Shown here: one piece after another, positions 44,069 through 52,436 of the stretch
How positions within the stretch are numbered: the stretch's first letter is position 1
How the letters are laid out: every line of letters starts with the position of its first letter
Program-made: the position numbers and the translations under genes
The notes under the pieces: model-generated
What the model was told of the DNA's origin: nothing
The model's input: only the letters and a program-made list of their open reading frames with translations
Databases searched by the model: none
NCBI GenBank assembly: GCA_965198995.1
Contig: CBDAQG010000002.1
Location: 1,860,001-1,924,000, forward strand
Direction of reading: 5' to 3'
Length of the DNA stretch: 64,000 nt
DNA from: CAXMMR01 sp965198995
GTDB lineage: Bacteria; Pseudomonadota; Alphaproteobacteria; Acetobacterales; Acetobacteraceae

Positions 44069-45462
44069 GCCTGCGCCGGCGCGAGTGCGGCCAGCAGATC
44101 CTCGGCGATCAGGCCCTCGCCGGCGATGCGGCCCGCCTGCCCGTGCAGCCACACCGCCGCCCCGGCCGCCTCAAAGGGCGGCAAGCCCTGGCCCAGCATC
44201 CCCGCGACGATGCCGGACAGCACGTCGCCCGAGCCTGCCGTGCCGAGCCAGGGCGGCGCGTTGTCGTTGATCGCGGCCCGGCCGTCCGGCGCCGCGATGA
44301 TCGTGTCGCTTCCCTTCAGCACCACCACGCTGCCGGTCTGCGCCGCGGCGGCCCGCGCCGCCGCCAACCTGTTCGTCCCCGGATCACCGAACAGGCGGGC
44401 GAACTCGCCGGCATGCGGCGTCATCACCGCGACACCCTGCAGCGCCGCCAGCCGTCCGGCCTGCGCGGTCAGGCCATCGGCATCCAGCACCACGGTGCGG
44501 CCAGCGGCCAGCAGCGCCGGCAGGATCCGCCGCGCCGCCTCCTGCCCCAGCCCCGGCCCGCACACCCAGACCTGCCGCCGGCGGTCCTCCAGCAGGGTTG
44601 CCAGCGGATCGGCATCGACGATCAGCCCCGGCTCGCCGCTGCGGTAGAGCTCCGCGCCCCGCTCGGCGGCGATGGTGACCAGCCCGGCGCCAGCGCGGCG
44701 CGCCGCCCCGGCGGCCAGCCGCGCCGCCCCGGTCATCGTCGCACCGCCGCAGACGGTGACGGTGCCGCGGGTGTATTTGTGATCGCTGGCGGTGAGCCGC
44801 CTCAGCGCCCACAGCCCCGGCCCGTTGTGAAAGCAGCGCGGCGTCAGCCCAGCGAGCACCGCGTCGGGCAGGCCGATGTCGGCGCACAGCGTTTCACCGC
44901 AGAGCGCGCGCCCGGGCAGCAGCAGATGCCCCGGTTTGCGCCGCACAAAGGTGACCGTCAGCAGCGCCGTCGGGGCATAGCCGCGCGCTGCCCCGCTGGC
45001 GCCATCCAGGCCGCTCGGCACGTCGACCGCGACCAGGCGGCGGCAGGCGCCGAGCGTCTCGCTCACCACCGGGTCAAGGTCACGCGACAGGCCGGCGCCG
45101 AACACCGCGTCGATCACCAGCTCCGCCCGCCGCGCCGTGCGCGAGCCGAAAGGCAGCAACGGCCGCCGCCAGCCCGACGCCGCCGCGCCGGCCGGGCTGC
45201 CGCGACGCGGCGCGCGGGTGGCGGCAACGTCCACCGGCCAGCCGCGCGCCGCCAGCAGGCGGGCCGCAACGTAGCCATCGCCGCCATTGCTGCCGGGACC
45301 GCACAGCACCAGGGTGCGGCATGGCCGGAAGCGTGCGACGACGGCGCGAGCGACGGCGCGGCCGGCGTTCTGCATCAGCGACTCGATTGTGAGGCCAGCG
45401 GCGATGGCGAGGCGGTCGGCCTCGGCGGCCTCGTCGGGGGTCAGCAGGGCGGCTGGGTGCAT
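44035..45462 (-). CDS. nnr: Bifunctional NAD(P)H-hydrate epimerase and ADP-dependent NAD(P)H-hydrate dehydratase
   Basis: Repairs hydrated NADH and NADPH. The N-terminal epimerase (YjeF_N) domain has LMQNAGRAVARAVVARF and LVLCGPGSNGGDGYVAARLL. The C-terminal ribokinase-like dehydratase has KYTRGTVTVCGGATMTGAAR, VMTPHAGEFARLFG and WLGTAGSGDVLSGIVAGMLG. At 475 residues it is a normal length. ATG 45462 is chosen; upstream frame enters family B copy 5. The last ten residues (KARGFAPGPR) and stop are encoded by family A copy 9. Confidence 0.93.
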   Translation of the reverse strand: MHPAALLTPDEAAEADRLAIAAGLTIESLMQNAGRAVARAVVARFRPCRTLVLCGPGSNGGDGYVAARLLAARGWPVDVAATRAPRRGSPAGAAASGWRRPLLPFGSRTARRAELVIDAVFGAGLSRDLDPVVSETLGACRRLVAVDVPSGLDGASGAARGYAPTALLTVTFVRRKPGHLLLPGRALCGETLCADIGLPDAVLAGLTPRCFHNGPGLWALRRLTASDHKYTRGTVTVCGGATMTGAARLAAGAARRAGAGLVTIAAERGAELYRSGEPGLIVDADPLATLLEDRRRQVWVCGPGLGQEAARRILPALLAAGRTVVLDADGLTAQAGRLAALQGVAVMTPHAGEFARLFGDPGTNRLAAARAAAAQTGSVVVLKGSDTIIAAPDGRAAINDNAPPWLGTAGSGDVLSGIVAGMLGQGLPPFEAAGAAVWLHGQAGRIAGEGLIAEDLLAALAPAQAKARGFAPGPR

Positions 45463-45480
45463 CAACTGGACCTTCAGAAG

Positions 45481-45602
45481 GCAAGGGTTCTTTTTTGAAA
45501 AAAAGAACCGAAAACTTTTGCCCGTTAGACTCGCGCCTCCCGAGCTACACACCTAAACGGATAGAAGTTCTTTGCTTCTTTTTGCAAAAAAGAAGGCCTT
45601 CC
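45481..45602. repeat. Family B element, copy 5, in a divergent promoter region
   Basis: Left hairpin GGTTCTTTTTTGAAAAAAAG (ending AACC), followed by GAAAACTTTTG. The right half has AAGTTCTTTGCTTCTTTTTG and CAAAAAAGAAG. It takes up most of the 168-bp space between the divergent nnr and CopD-like genes, so their promoters must overlap or flank it. Confidence 0.8.
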
Positions 45603-45630
45603 TTACTCTCTTACCAAGGAGACGCCTCGC

Positions 45631-46101
45631 GTGAATCCCCTGGCCGGAACGCCGCTCGACGTCAGCATCGCCGTGCTCACCCTGCACACCATCGGCGCGG
45701 TGCTCTGGATCGGCGGCATGGGCTATGCGCTGATCGTGCTGCGTCCCGCGATCGGTGTGCTGGAGCCGGCGGCGCAAATGCAGATGCACATGCAGAGCCT
45801 GCGGCGCTTCCTGCGCCTCACCTGGCACGTCATGCCGCTGGTGCTCGTGAGCGGCTGGATCATGGTGTTCACCCTGTATGGCGGCTTTGCTCACCTGCCC
45901 TGGGCGGTCAACGCAATGCAGCTCACGGCCCTCGTGATGGCCGGCGTCTTCGCCTACCTCGCGCTCGGCCCGTTCAAGCGCTTCCGGCGCGCAATCCGGC
46001 CTGGGCCCGAGCTGCTTGGCAGGATGCGCCGGCTGATGCTGGTCAACCTCGCGCTCGGCACCCTGGTGCTGGTGTTCGCCTCCATCGGCCACTTCCAATA
46101 A
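45631..46101 (+). CDS. CopD-like small integral membrane protein
   Basis: A 156-residue protein with four membrane helices, beginning DVSIAVLTLHTIGAVLWIGG and containing LRRFLRLTWHVMPLVLVSGW. The His-containing first helix with W-I-G-G and the later R-x-x-x-x-W-H resemble CopD / HemJ-like membrane proteins, some of which handle copper or haem. No copper partner genes are near, so the function is inferred from pattern only. The next gene starts after three bases. Confidence 0.7.
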   Translation: MNPLAGTPLDVSIAVLTLHTIGAVLWIGGMGYALIVLRPAIGVLEPAAQMQMHMQSLRRFLRLTWHVMPLVLVSGWIMVFTLYGGFAHLPWAVNAMQLTALVMAGVFAYLALGPFKRFRRAIRPGPELLGRMRRLMLVNLALGTLVLVFASIGHFQ

Positions 46102-46104
46102 CCG

Positions 46105-46965
46105 ATGTCCAGGCTGCTGCCCGCCGGCCTGCTGATCGGCCTGCTTGCCGGTTGCGCGACAAGCACTACCCCGACGCCGAGCCAGCCGCAGGAGGGCAAG
46201 ACGCCGGTGACCCAGGGCGCCCAGGCGGCAGGCCCACTGGTCGTCGACAGCCATGTGCCGCCGTTCGCCTCGCGGCCGTTCGAGCCGTTCGCCCGGCGTG
46301 ACGCCGTCGCCATCGCACTACGCGAGTGGCGCCTGTGGGGCCAGCCGGTCGACGACGACCCGCCCGACACCCGGCCGCCGCCGTTGCCCGAGGACAAGCC
46401 GGAGCGCCAGGCCGGGCTGTGGCAACGAGTCGGCGAGTATTGGTGGACGGGCCAGGATCCGGGTGAGCGCGAGGCCGCCTGGACCGGCATCCACGACGCC
46501 GAAGGCAACCTGTTTACCGCTGAGGGTGATGGCCGATTCGCCTGGTCGGCCGCCTTCATCAGCTACATCATGCGGCTCGACGGCGCCGGACCGCGCTTTG
46601 CCTACGCGCCCAGCCACTCGACCTACATCAACCTCGCCGTGGAGGGCCGGGTGCCGGTGCTGCAGGCCTACGGGCCGAACAGCTATGCGCCGCTCGCCGG
46701 CGACGTGATCTGCACCGGCCGCGACAGCGCCGCCCATATCCGCTTCCGCAACCTGCCGGCGCCGCCGTTTGCGAGCCATTGCGACATCGTCGTCGGCGTC
46801 GCACCCGGGCAGCTTACGGTCATCGGTGGCAACGTCGACGATGCGGTGACCGAGAAGCACGTGCCGATCTCAGGGAGCGGCCTGCTGGTCGGCAATGACG
46901 GGCGGCTGCTCGACGGACGCTACGACTGGTTCGTCGTGCTGAAGGTGCTGTACGACCTCGGCTGA
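46105..46965 (+). CDS. DUF2272-like lipoprotein
   Basis: A 286-residue secreted lipoprotein: signal MSRLLPAGLLIGLLAGCATS with lipobox L-L-A-G-C. The mature part contains WSAAFISYIMRLDGAGPRFA, SHSTYINLAVEGRVPVLQAY, YAPLAGDVICTGRD and HCDIVVGVAPGQLTVIGGNV. A conserved Cys and His pair in this region resembles NlpC/P60 or CHAP-like amidase folds, and DUF2272 is the family I assign. A role in wall hydrolysis is plausible but unproven. Confidence 0.75.
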   Translation: MSRLLPAGLLIGLLAGCATSTTPTPSQPQEGKTPVTQGAQAAGPLVVDSHVPPFASRPFEPFARRDAVAIALREWRLWGQPVDDDPPDTRPPPLPEDKPERQAGLWQRVGEYWWTGQDPGEREAAWTGIHDAEGNLFTAEGDGRFAWSAAFISYIMRLDGAGPRFAYAPSHSTYINLAVEGRVPVLQAYGPNSYAPLAGDVICTGRDSAAHIRFRNLPAPPFASHCDIVVGVAPGQLTVIGGNVDDAVTEKHVPISGSGLLVGNDGRLLDGRYDWFVVLKVLYDLG

Positions 46966-46970
46966 GGCGC

Positions 46971-47498
46971 TCAGCGGCGGTCGAGAATGCGTTCGACCTC
47001 GGCGCGGACGATGCGCTCGACGATGCCGGGCAGGTTCTGCTCCAGCCAGCCGGAGAGCAGCGGCGCCAGCGCCTGGCGCACCAGGGCCTCGACGGTCAGG
47101 CTGCTGCCGGCAGCAGCATTGGCGGCGCCAGCCATCTGCTTCAGCTCGGCCATCGCGGCGGCGGCGGCCTGGGCGGCGGCGTCACTGACCAGGCCGGCCG
47201 GCGGCGGCGCCAACGCCGGCTGCGTCCGCACGGTGGGCTCCGGCCCGATCGAGCTCGCCCGGGGGTCCGCCGCCGCCGTGCTCGCCTGGCTCGGCTCCGA
47301 GACCAGCATCGACGGATCGAGGCGCAGCACGCCGTCGCCACCGCGGCTTACCGGCGGCTCGTGACCGGTGGCGAGCGGCTCGCCCTCGCGCATCGCCTGG
47401 CGGATGGAGGCGATCACGCCGTCCATGGCGCCGACGCTGCTGTCGCCGATGCCGGCTGTCGGGCTGCGTTGAGCCTTGTCGCCCGGGCGGTCGCTCAT
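46971..47498 (-). CDS. PopZ-like protein, DUF2497
   Basis: A 175-residue protein with the C-terminal helix VRQALAPLLSGWLEQNLPGI followed by VERIVRAEVERILDRR, the DUF2497/PopZ assembly motif. The N-terminal MDGVIASIRQAMREGEP helix is also typical, and a Pro/Ala/Thr-rich disordered middle joins them. In Caulobacter PopZ organises the cell pole; here polar function is inferred. Its start overlaps the tolC stop by 4 bp, so the two are co-translated. Confidence 0.85.
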   Translation of the reverse strand: MSDRPGDKAQRSPTAGIGDSSVGAMDGVIASIRQAMREGEPLATGHEPPVSRGGDGVLRLDPSMLVSEPSQASTAAADPRASSIGPEPTVRTQPALAPPPAGLVSDAAAQAAAAAMAELKQMAGAANAAAGSSLTVEALVRQALAPLLSGWLEQNLPGIVERIVRAEVERILDRR

Positions 47499-49003
47499 CG
47501 CGCCGGCACGTGGGTCGCGAAGTCGCCAGTGCCCCAGAGCCGGTCCCGCACGGCATTGTAGTATGCGGTCTCGTCATAGGTCGCGACGTGCAGACCGAGG
47601 TCGCGCGCGGTCAGCCGTCCAACCGCGTCGGCAACGCCGTAGGAGGCGTTGATGTAGGAGGCGAGGTTCTGGATCAGCGTCACCCGGCTCTGTAGCAACG
47701 CCTGCTGCGCGTTCAGCACGTCGAGCGTGGTGCGGCTGCCGACGATCGCCTCGCGCGAGACGCCTTCCAGGGCGATCGAATTGGAGCGGATGGCGGCGCG
47801 GGTGCTGTCGATGGCGGCCTGGGCGGCGATCAGCGTCTCCCAGGCGGTGACCGTCTGCTGGATGGCGGCGCGTCGGGCATCCTCGACGGCGCGCTCGCTC
47901 TCCTCGGCGGTCTGACGCGCCTGACGCACCGCTGCGTATTCGGCGCCGCCCTGATAGAGCGGGATCGAGAAGCTCAGCAATCCGGTCGCCGTCGCGCTGT
48001 GATCCTTTTCGTAGTTCGTGTTCTCTTCCTTCGTGCCCTGCCCGACGAGAGACAGCTGTGGCATCAGCGCCGAGAACGCGACGTCGATCGCGTCCTTGGC
48101 GGCGGCGTAGGCGAACAGCGCCGAGATGACGTTCGGGTTGTTGGCGACGGCGAGTTCGCTCGCCTCGGTCTCCGAGCGCAGACCCAGATGCAGCGGCTGC
48201 GGCTCGATCAGGTTGTCGGGCGGGAGCGTGCCAACCTCGCGGGCAAAGGTGGCGCGCGCCGTCTGCAGGTTTCCGGCGGCGATCTCGCGGTTGGCCTGAG
48301 CGCCGGCCAGCGCCGCCTCGGCCTGGGCGACGTCGGTGCGGGTGATCTCGCCGACCCGGAAGCGGTCGTTGGTGGCCTGCAGCTGACGCGTCAGCACCTG
48401 CTCGTTGCTGATGTTGAGCTCCAGCAGGTTCTGGTTCTCGATCACGCCGACATAGGCGTTCACGGTGTCGGAGAACACCTGCTCCTCTTCGGCAATCAGG
48501 CGGCCGCGCTCGGCGAGCACGGTGTTCACCGCCTGATGGGTCTGGGCGGTGGTGCGGCCGCCGCGGTAGAGCGGCTGGGTCACCGTGGCGCTCGTCGTAA
48601 ACTCCTGGTGCGCATAGACATTGGTGCGCGCCGACTGCGGAATGGTGGTGCCGAGCGCCTCGGCGCCGGCGCCGATGACGCTGGTGTAGGCGCCATAGCC
48701 GGCGGTGCCGCTCACCACCACGGTCGGCCGCCAACCGGCGAGCGCCGTCGGCACGCCCTCGTCGGTGGCCCGCAGGCGGGCGCGCTCCTCGGTGAGCTGC
48801 GGGTTGGTCTCATAGGCCAGCCCGAGCACCTCCTGCAGCGTGCGCGGCGGGCTGCTGACCTCAGTACCGGGGCGATTGTCGGAGCGCGCCAGCGTCTGGG
48901 CACGCGCGCCGCCGTGAAATACCGCAAGAAAAGCGGCGAGCGTGGCGGCAACGCCCGTCAGGCTTGGCCCGGCACCGAAAGTCGGCCTGCGTCCGAAAGC
49001 CAT
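47495..49003 (-). CDS. tolC: TolC-family outer membrane channel
   Basis: Outer-membrane exit duct for efflux or type I secretion, 502 residues. A signal peptide (GVAATLAAFLAVFHGGARAQ) is followed by two repeats of the OEP fold, each with a long helical hairpin: TLQEVLGLAYETNPQLTEER, RFRVGEITRTDVAQAEAALA, and EASELAVANNPNVISALFAY, ALEGVSREAIVGSRTTLDVL. No pump genes lie beside it. ATG 49003 is preferred over a GTG at 49018. Confidence 0.93.
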   Translation of the reverse strand: MAFGRRPTFGAGPSLTGVAATLAAFLAVFHGGARAQTLARSDNRPGTEVSSPPRTLQEVLGLAYETNPQLTEERARLRATDEGVPTALAGWRPTVVVSGTAGYGAYTSVIGAGAEALGTTIPQSARTNVYAHQEFTTSATVTQPLYRGGRTTAQTHQAVNTVLAERGRLIAEEEQVFSDTVNAYVGVIENQNLLELNISNEQVLTRQLQATNDRFRVGEITRTDVAQAEAALAGAQANREIAAGNLQTARATFAREVGTLPPDNLIEPQPLHLGLRSETEASELAVANNPNVISALFAYAAAKDAIDVAFSALMPQLSLVGQGTKEENTNYEKDHSATATGLLSFSIPLYQGGAEYAAVRQARQTAEESERAVEDARRAAIQQTVTAWETLIAAQAAIDSTRAAIRSNSIALEGVSREAIVGSRTTLDVLNAQQALLQSRVTLIQNLASYINASYGVADAVGRLTARDLGLHVATYDETAYYNAVRDRLWGTGDFATHVPAR

Positions 49004-49110
49004 GCACTCAATCCCCACTCGTCACCGGCCGTACTCTGCCATAGCGCGCCCAAGGTCGCCAACCGCGATGCCGCAGCGACGGGCATTCTCATTGAAGGGA
49101 AGGCAAGTTG

Positions 49111-49173
49111 AAGGCAAGGCAAGGGGCTTTGCCCCTTGACCCCACCAAAGCCGAGGCTTCGGAAACATCGACT
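49111..49173. repeat. Family A element, copy 10 (partial)
   Basis: AAGGCAAGGCAAGGGGCTTT with GCCCCTTGACCCCACC forms the CAAGGGGC/GCCCCTTG hairpin; a decayed AAAGCCGAGGCTTCGG follows. A weak GTCCTCGCCTTCC at about 49283-49296 may be the remains of the right arm. Nothing else is visible in the 302-bp gap between tolC and the methyltransferase gene. Confidence 0.65.
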
Positions 49174-49305
49174 TAGGGACTGCGGTCCGGGCTGTCGGAC
49201 AGCAATCGACGCCGCCATTTGATATGCTGGGCACCATTCGACTGGGCGACGCGCAATTGGAATGCCTTACGGAGGGAGGGGGAGTCCTCGCCTTCCTTGA
49301 AACTC

Positions 49306-49983
49306 TTAGAAGGTGAAGGCGGGGGCGGGCAGCAGGGAGGGCAGCAGCGGGGTTGAGGCGTCGAAGGCGAAGCGGGACACCAGGCCGGCGGGCGTCGCCT
49401 CGGCGATCACCGCCTGCGGCATCCGCCCCTCTTCGGCCAGCACGCCGACCAGCCGGCCATTGGGTGGAGCCAATTGGCTCGCGAGCGCCGGAGGGATGGC
49501 GCGCACCGCGCCCTCGATCACGATCAGCCCATAAGGGCCGCCATCCGGGTGGCCAGCCGCGAGCCGGCCCTGCACCAGGGTGGCGCCCGGCGCGAGGCTG
49601 GCGCAGGTGGCCCGCGCGACGGCCAGCAAGGCGGGCTGCTCCTCGAGTCCGACAACGCTCGCGCCGCAGCCGGCCAGCACCGCGACGCCGTAGCCAACGC
49701 CGGCGCCGACCACGAGCACCCGCTCGCCTGGCCGTGCCCGGCCGAGCTGCAGCAGCCGGGCGAGGATCAGCGGCTCCATCAGCACCCGGCCGTCGCCGAG
49801 CGGCAGGTTGTCGTCAATGTAGGCGAGTGGGCGCAGCGCCTCGGGCAGGAACTGCTCACGCGGCATCGAGCGCAGCACCTCGAGCAGGCGGCGATCGGTC
49901 ACCCGGTTTGGCCGGATCTGGCCATCGACCATGTGCGCCCGGGCGCTGGCATAGCCGCCGGCGACGTCGTCAGGGATCTGCAT
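49306..49983 (-). CDS. Protein-L-isoaspartate O-methyltransferase-like protein
   Basis: A 225-residue class I SAM methyltransferase with the PIMT layout. Motif I is RVLVVGAGVGYGVAVLAGCG. Upstream is the PIMT N-terminal region DGQIRPNRVTDRRLLEVLRS and YIDDNLPLGDGRVLMEPLIL. True repair enzymes have a Thr-rich active loop near this last segment; here it reads R-V-L-M, so catalysis on isoaspartate is uncertain. It lies upstream of tolC, a common alphaproteobacterial pairing. Confidence 0.8.
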   Translation of the reverse strand: MQIPDDVAGGYASARAHMVDGQIRPNRVTDRRLLEVLRSMPREQFLPEALRPLAYIDDNLPLGDGRVLMEPLILARLLQLGRARPGERVLVVGAGVGYGVAVLAGCGASVVGLEEQPALLAVARATCASLAPGATLVQGRLAAGHPDGGPYGLIVIEGAVRAIPPALASQLAPPNGRLVGVLAEEGRMPQAVIAEATPAGLVSRFAFDASTPLLPSLLPAPAFTF

Positions 49984-50114
49984 GACCTGCCTCACCAAGA
50001 TTTCGGCCGTTATAGGGAGCTCCCGCACGGCAACAATCCCCCGGGCGATCCTCGGCCCGCGGCTTGGTGCTTGACCGGGCCGGCGGCGGCGGACGATAAG
50101 CCGCTCGGCTCTCT

Positions 50115-50185
50115 GGTCCGGTGGCAGAGTGGTGATGCAGCGGACTGCAAATCCGCGAATGTGGGTTCGATTCCCGCCCGGACCT
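50115..50185 (+). tRNA. tRNA-Cys (GCA)
   Basis: A 71-nt cloverleaf: acceptor GGTCCGG/CCGGACC, anticodon stem GCGGA/TCCGC around CTGCAAA (anticodon GCA), T arm GTGGGTTCGATTCCCGC. CCA is not encoded. Confidence 0.95.
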
Positions 50186-50210
50186 TTCAGCATCGGCACG
50201 ACGCGGCAAC

Positions 50211-50226
50211 CTTGCCTATAGGCAAG
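50211..50226. repeat. 16-bp perfect palindrome CTTGCCTATAGGCAAG, second copy
   Basis: CTTGCCTATAGGCAAG followed by ATC lies 25 bp past tRNA-Cys. It is the exact inverse of the 19 bases at 9793-9811. The rest of the 50186-50369 gap shows no gene. Confidence 0.5.
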
Positions 50227-50369
50227 ATCTTCATAACCTACTGACAACCAAGCACGGAACGACGCACTGGAACGACAAGCCCTCGGCTATCGCGCTGTCG
50301 TCACACCGCTATTGTCTAACGGCTAGGAGGCTGAGTGCCAACCGGCCAGCACGGCGCTCGCCGCTTGCG

Positions 50370-50927
50370 TCAGGCGTCCGCCCTGGTATCCGTCGTGGCG
50401 TCGGTGGTCGCTCCCGTCTCAGCGGGGCCGCGCAGCGTGGCGAGGCGATTACGACCGGCGATGATGATCTCGAGATGGAGCGCGCGCTCCTCGACCGCCG
50501 AGGGTCCGCGCAGGAGCACCAATTCCAGGCTCTCCAGCAGCTTCTCGGCCAGCCTGACGTCGCCAATCTCACAGGCGTGCTCGAAGGCCATCGTGATCTT
50601 GTCGGACAGGCGGCGGACCGGACGACCGGACAACGACGCCGCCTGGATGGCCGACGCCGACGACGCTGCCGCCACTCCGTCAATCTCGGAAGCGGCCGCG
50701 ACGGGGGGCGGCGGCGCGAGCTGCCAATCCTCAACCTCGGTCTCGACCGGCGGGGCGATGCGCGCCGCGGCGCTGATCACGCCGAGCAGCACCAGGAAGG
50801 TCGACGCGTAGGCGCCAGCGCCCCACAGCAGCCCGTAGGCGATGCCGCAGACGGCCGAGGCGATGACGCCCGTGGCGCTCAGGGTGACAAAGCCGACGCC
50901 GGCAAGCCGCCAGGCAGAAAGGCGCAT
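50370..50927 (-). CDS. Conserved-looking small membrane protein of unknown function
   Basis: I do not recognise this 185-residue protein. It has two N-terminal membrane helices (VGFVTLSATGVIASAVCGIA and GAGAYASTFLVLLGVISAAA) and a Pro/Ala/Ser linker. A soluble helical part follows (LSDKITMAFEHACEIGDVRL, AEKLLESLELVLLRGPSAVE) ending in an Ala/Thr/Asp tail. It is therefore a membrane-anchored cytoplasmic domain by appearance. Codon usage and composition match neighbouring genes. Confidence 0.6.
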   Translation of the reverse strand: MRLSAWRLAGVGFVTLSATGVIASAVCGIAYGLLWGAGAYASTFLVLLGVISAAARIAPPVETEVEDWQLAPPPPVAAASEIDGVAAASSASAIQAASLSGRPVRRLSDKITMAFEHACEIGDVRLAEKLLESLELVLLRGPSAVEERALHLEIIIAGRNRLATLRGPAETGATTDATTDTRADA

Positions 50928-51003
50928 GCGTATGATCCCATCCAGGTCGATGGGGATTAGAGCTCAGAAAGATTAAGCGATCGTTAGCAGGCGGCGGAAA
51001 AAA

Positions 51004-51242
51004 CAAGGTCAGGGCTCTCCCTGACCGAGCGCCCGTCGCACTCGCGCGATGGGTCCCGACGCTGGGGGCGCCGCCCCCAGACCCGCATCCGCTAGATGAG
51101 CGTACACAACCTCTTGCTTGCTTGGGCGAAGCCATCCAACCCGCTCCCCAGGCCACAATCCCGCGTCGGCGTCATAGACAAGAAACGGATTTTAAAGGCT
51201 CCGCCTTTAATGGGGTCGAGGGGCAAAGCCCCTCGCCTTCCT
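51004..51242. repeat. Family A element, copy 11 (full length)
   Basis: Left arm GTCAGGG-ctct-CCCTGAC, then CTGGGGGC/GCCCCCAG, CTTGCTTGCTTGGGCGAAGC, GGATTTTAAAGGCTCCGCC, and closing GGTCGAGGGGCAAAGCCCCT followed by CGCC. Both arms have base changes that keep pairing. It fills the 318-bp gap between the two neighbouring genes. Confidence 0.8.
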
Positions 51243-51245
51243 CTC

Positions 51246-52436
51246 TCAAGGCGCCCCTGCCTGCAGCGGGAAGGACATGCCGGCGGCCGCCCTCAGGCCA
51301 AGTCGGCCGGACAGCGGCCCGCGCTCAGGTCCGAGCAGGCTGACCTGCTCGCTCGCCGCGCTGGTGGCGATGCCGGCCGAGGTGGTCGCCTCCAGCCGGC
51401 AGCCGGGACGCCCGGCGGTGCAGCGGAAGCTGCCGTCGAGCATGGCGATGCCGAGCCGGGTCACGCCGAGCCAGCTATCGACCAGGGTGCCGTCCTGGTC
51501 GGCGAGCAGCGCGATGCGGCCGTCCAGCGTCTGCCCGCCCAGGCTCAGCGTCACCGGGTAGCGGCGGGCGACCACGGGCAGGATGTTTGGCACGTTGAGG
51601 TCCGCCCCCATGCCGGCGAGTGCCGCGGCGAGCGAGCCGAAGGCGGCGCGCCAGAAGCCACGCGCGGTTTCCGGCAGGCCGGGATCGTCGGTGATGTCCG
51701 AGCCGACGCCGAAGGCATAAAACACGCCGCCGCGTAGATAGGTACCCAGCCGCTGGCCAAGGCCTGTCGCCGTCGACCCGCTGTGCTCGGAAGACGGCGC
51801 AGCCGTGCCGGGCTTGAACACCGAGCCGAGGTCGCTGTTCTCGGCCATGTCCGAGTAGATGATGGCGCGGATGGTGACCTGGCTGGCGGCGAAGCGACCC
51901 TCGTCGGAGGCCAGAGCGCGGATGATCTGCTTGGCCGGCGCATCCGCCGCCGCGCTGCGCACGCTGTCGGCCGGCCGCTTGGCGGCGAGGTAGATCTGGG
52001 TCAGCGCGGCGCCGAAATCGTGCAGGAAGTATTTCTGCTGGTCGGCGATGCCGGCGAGCGGGTTCTGCTCGAACAGGTAGGTCTGGGCGGCAAGCCGGGC
52101 CTGCTCGGCGGCCGCGTAGCCCGGCCAGCAGCCCGACCAGAGCTCGCTTGACTGGCCCGAGCCGGCCTGCCCCACCAGGCCGCCGGGCGACAGCCGGACC
52201 ACGGTGACGCGCTCGCCGGGTGCAAGCGTCGCGCGCAGCTTGGTGTCGAGCCGGCGCGCCCAATCGGTCTGGCCGTCGATCATCAGCGTGTCGTCGATGT
52301 AGACCACGGTCTGGCGGACCTGCGGCTGGCGGCAGAACGCCGGGTCCAACCCACCGGCGCCGAACAGGGCGGCGCGGGCGGCAACCGGCAGCGAGGCCGC
52401 CAGCACCAGGCTCAGCAGGGCGAGGGTGCGGCGCAT
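51246..52436 (-). CDS. Secreted VWA-like protein of unknown function
   Basis: A 396-residue protein with a signal peptide (ALLSLVLAASLPVAARAALF), so it acts in the periplasm or beyond. The mature part starts with QTVVYIDDTLMIDGQTDWAR and later has QVTIRAIIYSDMAENSDLGS. The strand-Asp-x-Thr and I-Y-S-D-M-x-x-N-S patterns resemble a von Willebrand A Rossmann fold, but the MIDAS D-x-S-x-S is not exact. It is translationally coupled (ATGA) to the coiled-coil membrane protein upstream. The function is unknown to me. Confidence 0.6.
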   Translation of the reverse strand: MRRTLALLSLVLAASLPVAARAALFGAGGLDPAFCRQPQVRQTVVYIDDTLMIDGQTDWARRLDTKLRATLAPGERVTVVRLSPGGLVGQAGSGQSSELWSGCWPGYAAAEQARLAAQTYLFEQNPLAGIADQQKYFLHDFGAALTQIYLAAKRPADSVRSAAADAPAKQIIRALASDEGRFAASQVTIRAIIYSDMAENSDLGSVFKPGTAAPSSEHSGSTATGLGQRLGTYLRGGVFYAFGVGSDITDDPGLPETARGFWRAAFGSLAAALAGMGADLNVPNILPVVARRYPVTLSLGGQTLDGRIALLADQDGTLVDSWLGVTRLGIAMLDGSFRCTAGRPGCRLEATTSAGIATSAASEQVSLLGPERGPLSGRLGLRAAAGMSFPLQAGAP

